This document shows, one piece after another, positions 8,366 to 17,443 of a stretch of 64,000 nt of DNA (position 1 is the first letter of the stretch; each line of letters opens with the position of its first letter). The stretch comes from Niabella soli DSM 19437 (lineage in GTDB: Bacteria > Bacteroidota > Bacteroidia > Chitinophagales > Chitinophagaceae). The notes under the pieces are model-generated. The model worked only from the letters and a program-made list of their open reading frames with translations. It did no database searches and was not told the origin of the DNA. The position numbers were made by a program, and so were the translations under genes. The stretch is from NCBI RefSeq assembly GCF_000243115.2, contig NZ_CP007035.1:2046001-2110000 (forward strand), in the 5' to 3' direction.

Positions 8366-9655
8366 TTATTGCAATTTGTACTTCTCCTTATACCGCTCAT
8401 ACAACTGGGTTTGCTTATTAGCCAGGTTGATCTTTCTTCCCTGGATAAACGCGTCCGTAACAATGCTTTTGTCCATATCCAGGATATCACCGGATGCTAT
8501 AATAATATTGGCATCTTTGCCGGCTTCAATAGAGCCGGTACGCTCCTCTATTCCAAGAATGCGGGCGGCATCGGCTGTAATGGCCTGCAGCGCTTCTTCC
8601 TTAGAAAGTCCATATGAACTGGCCGTGCCCGCCAGGAAGGCGAGATTACGATAACGTGCCTCTGCAAAATCATCATTCAAGGCAAATAAAACGCCGGCCT
8701 TTTTGAGAATGGCAGGTGTTTTAAAAGGTTGATCGATGGCGTCGTCTTCCAGGGTAGGCAGCGCATGTAATGCATTTAATATAACCGGGATATTATTCTG
8801 TTTCAACAGATCGGCTAACAGGTAACTGTCACTGCCGCCCACAATCACCACATTGATATCAAATCTTTTAGCCAGGTCAATCGCCATCAGGATCTGGCGG
8901 GAGATATCGGCGGTTACAAAGAGTTTTTGTTTCTTTTCAAACAGGGGTCTTAAAGCTTCAAACTTAAGATTGGTTTCCTGTTTTGAAGGGGCATTCGCAT
9001 AGGCCTTTGCTTCTGCAAAAAATGATTTCAATGCTTCAATCTTTTTCATTCCTTCTTTTACAGGATCTGTGGCGGGGGCTGGTCCATAACTGCGCAGCGG
9101 CTTTATCAACTCGGGCAGGTTCAAAACCATTCCATTATCCGCTTTATACAAAGCATCCTCCCAGGTCCAGGCATCTAACTGCACTACCGATGACGAACCC
9201 GCCAGGAACCGTCCATTGGGCATAACGTTTGCAAGCAGGATCCCGTTAGCCCGAAGCGTATTGATAATCCTTGAATCGGTATTATACGCCACAATGGCGC
9301 GCACATCGGTATTATATTCTCCCAATTCATAATAATCATTGCTGCCCCGTACGCCGCTGCCGATCTCGCGCAGACCGAGATCAGTGCTGGGTAAAATCAA
9401 ACCGGGATAAACATTTTTCCCCGATGCGTCAATAACCGTCGCGCCGCTGATCGTCTCGGGCTGTTCACTTACTTTCTGAATTTTCCCATCCCGGATCACA
9501 ATGGTACCCTTTTGTATTACAGCTCCTTTACCGGTGTGGATGGTCCCATTGTTAATAACAATAACCCCCTCCTGTTTTTTTGCAGGATAAATATCATCCT
9601 GTGCAACAGCCGTCAAAGAGGAAAGGAAAAACAAAGTATATAATACTAATTTCAT
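8366..9655 (-). CDS. Exported amidohydrolase-superfamily protein lacking the HxH motif
   Basis: Protein of 429 residues with a signal peptide (cleavage near VAQ, residue 19). It keeps the overall amidohydrolase layout: an N-terminal beta-sandwich strand set (VIVINNGTIHTGKG...TIVIRDGKIQKV) and the C-terminal ITADAARILGIEERTGSIEAGKDANIII segment. However, at the first metal-ligand position it reads PGLILPSTDLG (84-94) where active members have PGxxDxHxH, so the usual metal site is absent. It probably acts as a non-catalytic partner of the larger gene 18 bp upstream, or has a divergent chemistry. It is the second gene of a two-gene operon that ends at the terminator near 8315. Confidence 0.85.
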   Translation of the reverse strand: MKLVLYTLFFLSSLTAVAQDDIYPAKKQEGVIVINNGTIHTGKGAVIQKGTIVIRDGKIQKVSEQPETISGATVIDASGKNVYPGLILPSTDLGLREIGSGVRGSNDYYELGEYNTDVRAIVAYNTDSRIINTLRANGILLANVMPNGRFLAGSSSVVQLDAWTWEDALYKADNGMVLNLPELIKPLRSYGPAPATDPVKEGMKKIEALKSFFAEAKAYANAPSKQETNLKFEALRPLFEKKQKLFVTADISRQILMAIDLAKRFDINVVIVGGSDSYLLADLLKQNNIPVILNALHALPTLEDDAIDQPFKTPAILKKAGVLFALNDDFAEARYRNLAFLAGTASSYGLSKEEALQAITADAARILGIEERTGSIEAGKDANIIIASGDILDMDKSIVTDAFIQGRKINLANKQTQLYERYKEKYKLQ

Positions 9656-9673
9656 TGGAATAGAATTTAATAA

Positions 9674-12600
9674 TTAAAGATCAAAGCCATCAACAGTTAA
9701 AACACCACCTGCATGCTCATAATCCTCACAGTGCAGTATCACCTGTGGCGTGGGCTTTGCGGCAACCGTGGGGGCCCCTCCTTTTGCAGCAGCCAGCATT
9801 TTCTGGATCAGGCGATTGCGCTCCGTTGCAATGTAGGCCTGCTTTTGCTGGTCTTTCTCCCGATCAAAATAAATAGTACCGTCCACCATTGTATAAAGTG
9901 CCTGCGCATAAATGCTCAGCGGATTAGCGCTCCACAAAACCAGGTCGGCATCCTTGCCGGTTCTAATACTACCTACCCTGTCCTGGATGTGCAATGCTTT
10001 TGCAGGATTTAAGGTAACCATCTTAAATGCCTCGTCCTCCGTTACGCCACCGTATTTGATCGTTTTGGCCGCTTCCTGGTTCAGGCGACGCGCCATTTCA
10101 GCATCATCACTGTTGATACATACATTCAGCCCCATTTTTTGCATAATGGCCGCATTATAAGGAATTGCATCCCGCACCTCATTCTTATAGGCCCACCAGT
10201 CGGAGAAAGTAGACACATTCGATCCGTGTTGTTTGATCCGGTCGGCCACTTTATACCCTTCGAGTATATGAGTAAACGTATTCACCCTGAAATTATATTT
10301 TTCGGCAACGTTGATCAGTCCCAATATTTCGCTTTGCACATAGCTGTGACAGGTAATAAACCGTTTCTTGTTCAATATTTCAACCAGCGCATCCAGCTCC
10401 AGGTCCCTGCGTACATCCTTTCGCCCCGATTGCAGCGCTTTTTCATAATCCCTGGCGCGTTGAAATGCATCATTCAATACTTCGTATACGCCCATACGGG
10501 TATCAGGATAACGTGTATTTCCCATAGGCTGTGCCGTACGTTTTACATTCTCACCGAGGGCGAATTTTATAAACGGATCAGCACCCTTAAATTTCAGTCC
10601 TTCATCATCCGCACCCCAGCGCAGTTTTATCAGTTGTGTTTGCCCGCCGATCGTATTGGCAGAGCCATGCAGAATATGAGAAGTAGTAACGCCGCCGCTT
10701 AGCTGGCGATAGATATTGATATCCTCCGGGTTCAGGTTATCACCAATGCGCACTTCTGAAGTAACGGATTGTGCGCCTTCATTAATAGAGAAAGCGGCAA
10801 TATGTGAGTGCTCATCAATAATGCCGGGCGTCAGGTATCTGCCGCTGCCATCGATCACTCTTGCATCAGAAACGGAAAGCCCCTTTCCTATTTGTGCAAT
10901 CTTACCGGCCCGCACCAATACATCGGTATGCTCCAGGCGGCCTTCAGCTTCATTGGTCCAAACTGTTGCATCTTTTATAAGAATGGTTTCCTGCTGCGGC
11001 AGTTGCTCATTGCCGTACCCATCAAAGGGATACACAACCTTCCCCAATGGCGGATTGTTTTTTGCCAGCGTTGAATCTTTGCCCGTAATGCCATTTTTTA
11101 TGAGGGTAGCTACCCAGCTAACGGTTGCCCCATTTTCATCCGTTCCTACTCCCTGCCAGGTGGCGCCATAATCAACACCGCTCAGTCGTACCAGGTATCC
11201 GGCCTGCGTCTTTTCAAAAACTGAATCCTTTTGGCCGGCGGGGGTCTTGGCTGCTGGTTTTAAAGAAAAGCTGATGGCTACCAGGCTGCCATCGGAATTA
11301 AATTTGGTAGTTAAGGCCTCCTGGTCTTTTACGGTCGCCTGTCCATTATTTTTCACTTCCAGCGTATATTGCCGGGTGCTGCCGGAACCGGTAACGGCCA
11401 ATTGGTACTGACCGCTTTTTTCGTTGTTTGTTTTTGCGTTGATCTCATACCGGTCTCCCTGGATCCAGTTTTCCAGGAGCACGGTTTTTTCTGAGAAAAG
11501 ATTGCCGCTGGTAATGATAAAATTGGCGAACTTACCCGGCGCCAGACTGCCCACTTTATCTGAAACTTTAAGCAAGGCTGCGGGAGTAGCCGTGAGTGCC
11601 TCTAAAGCGGCTTTTTCGGAAAGCCCGTATTGTATTGCCTTTCGCAGGTTGGGCCAAAAAGATTTGGGGTCCTTAAGATCTGCAGCCGTAATAACAAACG
11701 GGATCTTTGCCTTTTCAAAGGCCGCCGGGTTGCCCGGTGCCAGTTCCCAATGTTCCAGGTCGCTTAAGGCCACAAAACGCGCATCGGCAGGGTCCTCTAC
11801 TTTTTGGGCATCGGGAAAATTTAAAGAAAGGATATACGGTGCTTTGGTAGCAGCAATTTCTTTGATCCGCTGGTACTCGTTGCCGCCCCCTTTGATAATA
11901 TATTGCACCCCAAATTCATCTCCAATACGGTCTGCCCGCAGGTCGCTCCATTTGTCATTGGCTTCAAAAATTTGCGGCAATTGCTGGTCCTCATTCCATG
12001 CTTCCAGCGACCGGTTCACGCCTTCTTTCGCCGGTTTGTTTTTATACCATTGCCCATCAAGGTAGGTCTGACGGAGCAATGCAACGGCGCCCATCATACT
12101 GCCGGGATAACTTTGCGTGGAGCTTCCTTTGCTAAACGAATAAAATGCGGCAGCCTTATCTTTTATGATGGTCAGATTTTCTTTTTTCTTTGCCAGGGTG
12201 GCCACCACTCCCGTGCCCCGGGCAATCCCATCTTTCTGGTGCGACAGCACGGTTCCGAAACCGAGCTCCCGCAGGGGCTGCGCTTTTGCATCATCGGCGC
12301 TAAAAAGATCAACGGCATTTATTTCACTCCGGATCGCCTGGTTCCAGTTGAAGGGGCCCTTTGCATTACTGGCAAACTGCTGCGGTCCAAAAAAAGAAGC
12401 CCCCCCTGCAGGTTTTTGCAAAGCGGGTATACCGTAATCGCTGTATATATCTATCAGGGAGGGATAGATATAACTCCCTTTACAATCCACTACCACGGCA
12501 TCTTTGGGAACATTTTCCGTTCCGATGCTTACAATTTTCCCTTCTTTAATGACCATAGTAGCATTCCGCACTATTGTGGCAGCATCCTTTACAATTGTCG

Positions 12601-12727
12601 CATTCGTAAATGCATACACCCCTGTGCGGGGATCTCCCACGCCATTAACCGGGAACGAAACCTGTGCAGACACGATAAAGCACAGCAGCCAGCTTAGTGG
12701 TAGCAATATCAATTTCTTCATCAGCAA
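9674..12727 (-). CDS. Exported double amidohydrolase (N-terminal half degenerate)
   Basis: Protein of 1017 residues with a signal peptide (cleavage after VSAQ, about 22). It contains two amidohydrolase-like regions. Residues about 30-430 resemble the fold but read SLIDIYSDYG (90-99) where DxHxH should be. A beta-rich linker spans about 435-555. Residues about 580-995 keep the metal motif DEHSH (His640, His642), a later THILEG and INSDDAEMARR, so only the C-terminal half looks catalytic. Relatives act on cyclic amides, dipeptides or similar C-N bonds; the substrate here is unknown. It forms an operon with the smaller relative that follows after 18 bp. An alternative ATG lies two codons downstream (MKKL). 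Confidence 0.88.
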   Translation of the reverse strand: MLMKKLILLPLSWLLCFIVSAQVSFPVNGVGDPRTGVYAFTNATIVKDAATIVRNATMVIKEGKIVSIGTENVPKDAVVVDCKGSYIYPSLIDIYSDYGIPALQKPAGGASFFGPQQFASNAKGPFNWNQAIRSEINAVDLFSADDAKAQPLRELGFGTVLSHQKDGIARGTGVVATLAKKKENLTIIKDKAAAFYSFSKGSSTQSYPGSMMGAVALLRQTYLDGQWYKNKPAKEGVNRSLEAWNEDQQLPQIFEANDKWSDLRADRIGDEFGVQYIIKGGGNEYQRIKEIAATKAPYILSLNFPDAQKVEDPADARFVALSDLEHWELAPGNPAAFEKAKIPFVITAADLKDPKSFWPNLRKAIQYGLSEKAALEALTATPAALLKVSDKVGSLAPGKFANFIITSGNLFSEKTVLLENWIQGDRYEINAKTNNEKSGQYQLAVTGSGSTRQYTLEVKNNGQATVKDQEALTTKFNSDGSLVAISFSLKPAAKTPAGQKDSVFEKTQAGYLVRLSGVDYGATWQGVGTDENGATVSWVATLIKNGITGKDSTLAKNNPPLGKVVYPFDGYGNEQLPQQETILIKDATVWTNEAEGRLEHTDVLVRAGKIAQIGKGLSVSDARVIDGSGRYLTPGIIDEHSHIAAFSINEGAQSVTSEVRIGDNLNPEDINIYRQLSGGVTTSHILHGSANTIGGQTQLIKLRWGADDEGLKFKGADPFIKFALGENVKRTAQPMGNTRYPDTRMGVYEVLNDAFQRARDYEKALQSGRKDVRRDLELDALVEILNKKRFITCHSYVQSEILGLINVAEKYNFRVNTFTHILEGYKVADRIKQHGSNVSTFSDWWAYKNEVRDAIPYNAAIMQKMGLNVCINSDDAEMARRLNQEAAKTIKYGGVTEDEAFKMVTLNPAKALHIQDRVGSIRTGKDADLVLWSANPLSIYAQALYTMVDGTIYFDREKDQQKQAYIATERNRLIQKMLAAAKGGAPTVAAKPTPQVILHCEDYEHAGGVLTVDGFDL

Positions 12728-12797
12728 AAAATTTTGGAGAAAAATAGGAAAATTAATCGGAATAACAGCGATGCTAATACTGATTGAGGTTTAACTT

Positions 12798-12852
12798 TTG
12801 GCGTTTGACGTTTGGGGGTTAATGTCTGAGATTTGACGTTTGACGTCTCACA
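12798..12852. repeat. TTTGACGT tandem spacer words
   Basis: Degenerate tandem of GTTTGACG / TTTGACGT words in the gap between the amidohydrolase operon and amt. It matches the word at 1404-1413 between cydA and cydB. It has no recognisable coding or promoter content. Confidence 0.5.
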
Positions 12853-12870
12853 TTTATCCCTAAAATAGTT

Positions 12871-12897
12871 GTAGGAGACCCACCGGCGGTCTCCTAC
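12871..12897. repeat. Perfect 10-bp hairpin downstream of amt
   Basis: GTAGGAGACC (12871-12880) and GGTCTCCTAC (12888-12897) form a perfect stem with a 7-base loop. No T run follows on either strand, so it is more likely a palindromic repeat or an RNA-stabilising 3' structure than a classical terminator. Confidence 0.6.
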
Positions 12898-12942
12898 GGC
12901 ACGTACAGCCCTCCGGCAGTACGCGTAATATTGTATTTTACT

Positions 12943-14262
12943 TTATAAACTTTCTCCGTGCTGCGAACGGTCCAACCCTTCTTTTTCTTCTTCTTCCGTT
13001 ACCCGCAGTGGCGTGATCAGGTCGGTTACTTTTAACAGGATAAAAGACATCGTCAACACAAACACCACTACACCAATCAGCACCAGTACATGGGTTGTAA
13101 ATAGTTTTGTTTCTCCAAAAAACAATCCGTTTGCCCCCGCAGGGTTGATCGCTTTATTGGCAAAAACACCAGTAAGCAACATGCCCACCATACCACCCAC
13201 ACCGTGGCAGGGAAATACGTCCAGGGTATCATCAATAGATGTTTTTGTGCGCCACTCCACCATCAGGTTACTGATGATCGCTGCCACAATTCCGATAACC
13301 ATTGCATGCGGAATGCTCACAAATCCTGCGGCGGGCGTAATGGCCACCAAGCCCACAACCGCGCCGATCGAAGTGCCCATCGCTGAAGGCTTCTTACCCT
13401 TCAACGCATCAAAGATGATCCAGCAAAAAGCAGCGGCTCCGGAAGCAACGGCAGTGGTAGCCAAAGCAGAGGCTGCCAGCGTGTTGGCTCCCATTGCAGA
13501 GCCCCCGTTAAACCCAAACCAGCCAAACCAAAGTAAACCGGTACCGATCAACACATAGGTGATCCGCGCCGGCTTATTTTCGCTGGTATCCGTGCGCTTT
13601 TTCAAATAGATTGCTCCTGCCAATGCGGCCAGACCCGCGCTCATATGCACCACGGTCCCGCCTGCAAAATCCAGTACACCCAGCTTAAATAAAAAGCCAT
13701 CCGGATGCCAGGTGGCATGCGCCAGCGGACAATAAATAAATACAATAAAAAGACATATAAAAAGGATCAGGGATGTAAACCGGATCCGTTCTGAAAAGGC
13801 ACCGGTAACCAGCGCTGGTGTAATAATGGCAAACTTTAATTGAAAAAAAGCAAATACTGCCAGAGGTACGGTAGCCGCCAACGGCCAGGGCTTTCCTTCC
13901 AACACTCCGTTCATCAGAAAAAAGGTTTTGGGATTGCCGATAATACCGCCAATGGAATCGCCAAAAGCCAGACTAAACCCAAAAATCACCCATATCATCG
14001 TTACAATGGCCATGCAAATAAAGCTCTGTAACATGGTAGAGATCACGTTTTTCTTTTTAACCATCCCACCATAGAAAAAGGCCAGGCCGGGGGTCATGAT
14101 CAGTACGAGGGCGGCTGATGTCAGCATCCAGGCCGTATCGCCGGAATTGATTTCCGCATGTTGCTCAATCTTAACGGGATTGTGGCCGCAAAACAAACAA
14201 AGAATACCAACAAGAATAACCAGGGTAAATGGAATGATCGCTAATCTTCGGGTCATTGACAT
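12943..14262 (-). CDS. amt: Ammonium transporter
   Basis: Amt/MEP/Rh-family channel of 439 residues that imports ammonium across the inner membrane. A cleavable or anchoring hydrophobic N-terminus is followed by about 11 helices. Family signatures are visible: GDTAWMLTSAALVLIMTPGLAFFYGGMV, LGVLDFAGGTVVHMSAG (first conserved pore His), and PCHGVGGMVGMLLTGVFA (second conserved His). The C-terminal tail is short and acidic. No glnK/glnB gene lies next to it, which is the usual partner for PII control, so regulation must come from elsewhere. It is transcribed alone from an AT-rich divergent region shared with the M16 pair. Confidence 0.96.
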   Translation of the reverse strand: MSMTRRLAIIPFTLVILVGILCLFCGHNPVKIEQHAEINSGDTAWMLTSAALVLIMTPGLAFFYGGMVKKKNVISTMLQSFICMAIVTMIWVIFGFSLAFGDSIGGIIGNPKTFFLMNGVLEGKPWPLAATVPLAVFAFFQLKFAIITPALVTGAFSERIRFTSLILFICLFIVFIYCPLAHATWHPDGFLFKLGVLDFAGGTVVHMSAGLAALAGAIYLKKRTDTSENKPARITYVLIGTGLLWFGWFGFNGGSAMGANTLAASALATTAVASGAAAFCWIIFDALKGKKPSAMGTSIGAVVGLVAITPAAGFVSIPHAMVIGIVAAIISNLMVEWRTKTSIDDTLDVFPCHGVGGMVGMLLTGVFANKAINPAGANGLFFGETKLFTTHVLVLIGVVVFVLTMSFILLKVTDLITPLRVTEEEEKEGLDRSQHGESL

Positions 14263-14601
14263 ATTAAATATTTTTATATGTAATTAAAAAACTATTACAG
14301 ATTGCGAATTTAAATAAAACAAACAATATTTTTCAAATAATAAAATATTTAATATGATAGTATTTTAATAATAATGATCTTACAGCAGGTATTATTTGAC
14401 TAGCACAAATGCAATAAATTGAATATCAGCATGCAATTAGTTTATTCCGGAATTGGGGAAAGCCATAGGATGCTTATTGACTTTGGAAGGGTCATAGAGT
14501 GCTACACCGTGCGTGGTTTTATTATTTGCTGCAAAATTTTCCGGCTTAAATTAATTATTTTCAATAATTTGCTTTTTTATTTAAAATTTTCAATTCTGTT
14601 T
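14263..14601. other. AT-rich divergent intergenic region (amt / M16 pair)
   Basis: About 340 bases between two divergent genes. It is very AT-rich near amt (14270-14420) and must contain both promoters, but I see no convincing TTTG/TAnnTTTG pair for either. An upstream in-frame extension of the M16 gene through 14419 exists, but it lacks a signal peptide and is not believed. No hairpin, repeat or RNA gene was recognised. Confidence 0.5.
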
Positions 14602-15954
14602 ATGAAGAGCAAAAAAACATCACCGGGAATGTTACTATTATTCCTGTTATTATCCGTTACCGGATTCTCCCAAAACCAGTTAAAAGTTCCTGTAGAATAT
14701 TATACATTGCCCAATGGACTGAAAGTGGTACTCTCGCAGGATAAAACCGCTCCCACCGTAGTTGTAGGTGTTTACTACAATATTGGTTTTCGCATTGAGC
14801 CTAAAGATCGTACCGGCTTTGCCCACCTGTTTGAGCACCTGATGTTCCAGGGTTCAAAAAACCTGGGTAAAATGGAATTTATTAAACTGGTTCAGCAAAA
14901 CGGAGGAATTTTGAACGGCTCTACCCGTTTCGACTTTACAAATTACTTCGAGATTATGCCTGCCCACACGCTCGAAACGGCGCTTTGGGCGGAGGCAGAC
15001 CGCATGAAAGGACTGGACATTACGCAGGAAAATCTTACGAATCAGCAGGGCGTTGTAAAGAACGAGGTAAAAGTAAATGTATTAAACCAACCCTATGGCG
15101 GATTCCCCTGGCTGGATATGCCACAATACGCCAATAAGAACTGGTACAATGCCCATAATTTTTACGGGGACCTAAAGGACATTGACGCTGCTAACCTTAA
15201 TGATGTTGCTGCATTTTTTAAAACCTATTACGCGCCTAACAATGCCGCCCTGGTGGTGGTAGGCGATTTTGAGATCCCAACTGCCAAAGAGTGGGTAAAG
15301 AAATACTTTTCAGCAATCCCGGCTTCAAAGCTTCCTGCAAAACCCGACCTCAGCGAACCCCGGCAGGAACAGGAACAGCGCTTTACCAAAACCGATAGCC
15401 TCGCTAAAAAACCAGCGATCGCTTTTGCGTATAAAATGCCGGAGAAAAACACACCGGAATATTATGCCATGGGGCTTATTGATCAATTGCTGGTACAAGG
15501 CAAAGACAGCCGGCTATATAAATATATGGTACAGGATAATGGATTTACTTCCGGCGTAAACGGTGGTATCAACTACCTGGGCAATATGTTCAACTATAAC
15601 GGGCCGATGGTTTGGATGGCGGATCTCAAGTACGACACCCTGTCAAAAACGGATGCGATCATTGCTACTTTTGATAAAGCGATCGCCAGCCTGAACAACG
15701 TCAGCAAAGAAGACCTGGAACGTGCTAAAATTAAGATGCTTTCGGGCTTATACGATATTCTTGGCGGACAATTTGGTGTAGGCAAAGTAGACCTGCTGGC
15801 CTCTTTTGCTTTATTTGATAATAATCCCAATAAAATAAACCAGTTGGAAAATGAATTTAAAAAAGTAACGCCCGCTCTTTTTGAAAAGACAGTGAAGGAA
15901 TACCTGCGCCCGCAAAACAGAACGATCCTGATCGCCGCACCCAAAGGGAAATGA
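14602..15954 (+). CDS. Exported M16 zinc peptidase, catalytic member of a pair
   Basis: Insulinase-type peptidase of about 450 residues with a signal peptide (cleavage near GFSQ, 24). The inverted zinc motif HLFEH (His75, Glu78, His79) and the distal ligand Glu155 in KNEVKVN are intact, so the protein should be active. The start at 14602 is chosen because it begins the signal peptide; the open frame continues upstream to 14419 with unlikely sequence. The following gene encodes an M16 subunit without the zinc motif. Such pairs usually form a heterodimeric peptidase for small peptides. The two genes are 45 bp apart and share a terminator near 17410. Confidence 0.93.
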   Translation: MKSKKTSPGMLLLFLLLSVTGFSQNQLKVPVEYYTLPNGLKVVLSQDKTAPTVVVGVYYNIGFRIEPKDRTGFAHLFEHLMFQGSKNLGKMEFIKLVQQNGGILNGSTRFDFTNYFEIMPAHTLETALWAEADRMKGLDITQENLTNQQGVVKNEVKVNVLNQPYGGFPWLDMPQYANKNWYNAHNFYGDLKDIDAANLNDVAAFFKTYYAPNNAALVVVGDFEIPTAKEWVKKYFSAIPASKLPAKPDLSEPRQEQEQRFTKTDSLAKKPAIAFAYKMPEKNTPEYYAMGLIDQLLVQGKDSRLYKYMVQDNGFTSGVNGGINYLGNMFNYNGPMVWMADLKYDTLSKTDAIIATFDKAIASLNNVSKEDLERAKIKMLSGLYDILGGQFGVGKVDLLASFALFDNNPNKINQLENEFKKVTPALFEKTVKEYLRPQNRTILIAAPKGK

Positions 15955-15999
15955 TCATTCTTCCTTAAAAATATTTCGTAAACATTACAAACAATACTA

Positions 16000-17376
16000 A
16001 TGAAAAAAATACTTCGCCCTATAGCTGCAATAGCCCTGCTACTCATTGCAGCATCCAATAGCCAGGCGCAAAAGGAAACACCACCCAAAGGAGCAACGCC
16101 AAAAGATTTTGTATTGCCAGGAAAAAAAACAGCAACACTGCCCAATGGCATGCGCAGCACCCTTATTCAATACGGGCAGATCCCCAAGGTAACTATACAA
16201 CTGATCATAAAAGCCGGGAATGTAAACGAGGCGCCCAATGAAATTTGGCTTTCCGATTTAATGGGCGATCTTATGGAAGAAGGCACTACCACGCTGCCGG
16301 CACAGGAAATTGCCCGGAAAGCAGCTGCTATGGGAGGCGAAATCAGTATTGCAGTAACTGCTGATCAATTACTGGTCCGCGGCACCGCCTTATCGCAATA
16401 TGCACCGGCACTGATCGGACTGATGGCAGACATCATTCAACATCCGGCTTTCCCTGAAAAAGAACTTCCCCGTTTAAAGGCAAATATGAAACGGCGCCTC
16501 GTGCTGTCAAAGGGCGTTCCCCAATCCATTGCCGGGGAGAAATTTGCCCAAATGATGTATGGTAACAGTCCATACGGAAGAATATACCCTACGGAAGCCA
16601 TGGTCGAAGGCTATACGCTGGAGCAGATTAAAAAATTCTACGATGACAATATAGGAGCTAAACGTTCGGTGTTATATGTGGCGGGGAAATTTGACGAGGG
16701 CGTTGTGGGTAAAGAAATCAGTACCTTATTTTCCTCCTGGAAACCGGGTCCGGCAATCAGCTATCCTTCCATCAGCGATGCCTATACACCGGCTACCGCC
16801 ATCATCGATCGTAAGGGCGCGCCACAAACCACCATCATCATGGGGCTGCCGGCCATAACGCCTAAGAACCCCGATTTTCTGCCCTTATCTATCACCAATG
16901 CTTTACTGGGCGGTTCCTTTGCTTCCCGCATTACCGCTAACATCCGGGAAAATAAGGGATACACCTACTCTCCGTCAAGCAGCTTTAATGTTCATCCGGG
17001 CGGAGCCTACTGGGCAGAAAATGCTGATGTAACCAGCGAGCACACGATAGATGCGATCAATGAAATTAAAAAAGAGATCGTTCGGCTGGCCGGCGAACCC
17101 CCTGCAGCGGCAGAACTGGATGGCATTAAAAAATATAACGCAGGCATTTTTGTACTGCAAAACTCCACTCCTGCCGGAATTATTTCCCAACTGAACACAC
17201 TGGACCTTTATGGCCTGGACGAAAGCTACCTAACCAATCGCGTAAAAAATATTTATGCGGTAACCCCCGATCAGGTTTCTGCATTGACTAAAAAATATCT
17301 CCTACCGGAAAAAATGTCTCTCGTTATGGTAGGCGATGAACAGGCTATTAAGGAGCAACAAGCTAAAGCCAAATAG
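16000..17376 (+). CDS. Exported M16-family subunit without zinc motif
   Basis: Protein of 458 residues with a signal peptide (cleavage near SQAQ, 24). It aligns with M16 peptidases, including LPNGMRSTLIQYGQIPKVTIQLIIKAGNVNEAP and the C-terminal LLGGSFASRITANIRENKGYTYSPSS segment. At the catalytic position it reads LSDLMGDLMEEG rather than HxxEH. This is the expected non-catalytic partner that completes the chamber and holds substrate, as in the mitochondrial processing peptidase alpha subunit and bacterial two-gene M16 systems. It is not a pseudogene: the frame is intact and the fold motifs are conserved. Confidence 0.92.
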   Translation: MKKILRPIAAIALLLIAASNSQAQKETPPKGATPKDFVLPGKKTATLPNGMRSTLIQYGQIPKVTIQLIIKAGNVNEAPNEIWLSDLMGDLMEEGTTTLPAQEIARKAAAMGGEISIAVTADQLLVRGTALSQYAPALIGLMADIIQHPAFPEKELPRLKANMKRRLVLSKGVPQSIAGEKFAQMMYGNSPYGRIYPTEAMVEGYTLEQIKKFYDDNIGAKRSVLYVAGKFDEGVVGKEISTLFSSWKPGPAISYPSISDAYTPATAIIDRKGAPQTTIIMGLPAITPKNPDFLPLSITNALLGGSFASRITANIRENKGYTYSPSSSFNVHPGGAYWAENADVTSEHTIDAINEIKKEIVRLAGEPPAAAELDGIKKYNAGIFVLQNSTPAGIISQLNTLDLYGLDESYLTNRVKNIYAVTPDQVSALTKKYLLPEKMSLVMVGDEQAIKEQQAKAK

Positions 17377-17395
17377 CAACGGCTTTATTAAAAAG

Positions 17396-17427
17396 AAAGG
17401 ACGGTCCAAAAAAGACCGTCCTTTTTT
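17396..17427. terminator. Bidirectional terminator
   Basis: Stem GGACGGTC/GACCGTCC (17399-17406 with 17414-17421), extended by AAA/TTT and flanked by a T6 run. It lies between the convergent M16 and aminotransferase genes and can serve both. Confidence 0.9.
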
Positions 17428-17443
17428 CTTGCTATAAAATTTT

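Noticed and set aside
9713-12697. Long plus-strand frames antisense to the amidohydrolase operon (up to about 260 codons)
   Set aside because: They lie wholly within conserved genes on the other strand, have no family resemblance, and arise from the codon bias of the real genes.
12871-12897. Perfect hairpin as terminator of amt
   Set aside because: No T run follows on either strand; kept only as a hairpin.
14419-14601. N-terminal extension of the M16 peptidase
   Set aside because: The added 61 residues place the signal peptide internally; the ATG at 14602 is the natural start.
16000-17376. Second M16 gene as a pseudogene
   Set aside because: The frame is intact and fold motifs are conserved; loss of HxxEH is normal for the partner subunit.
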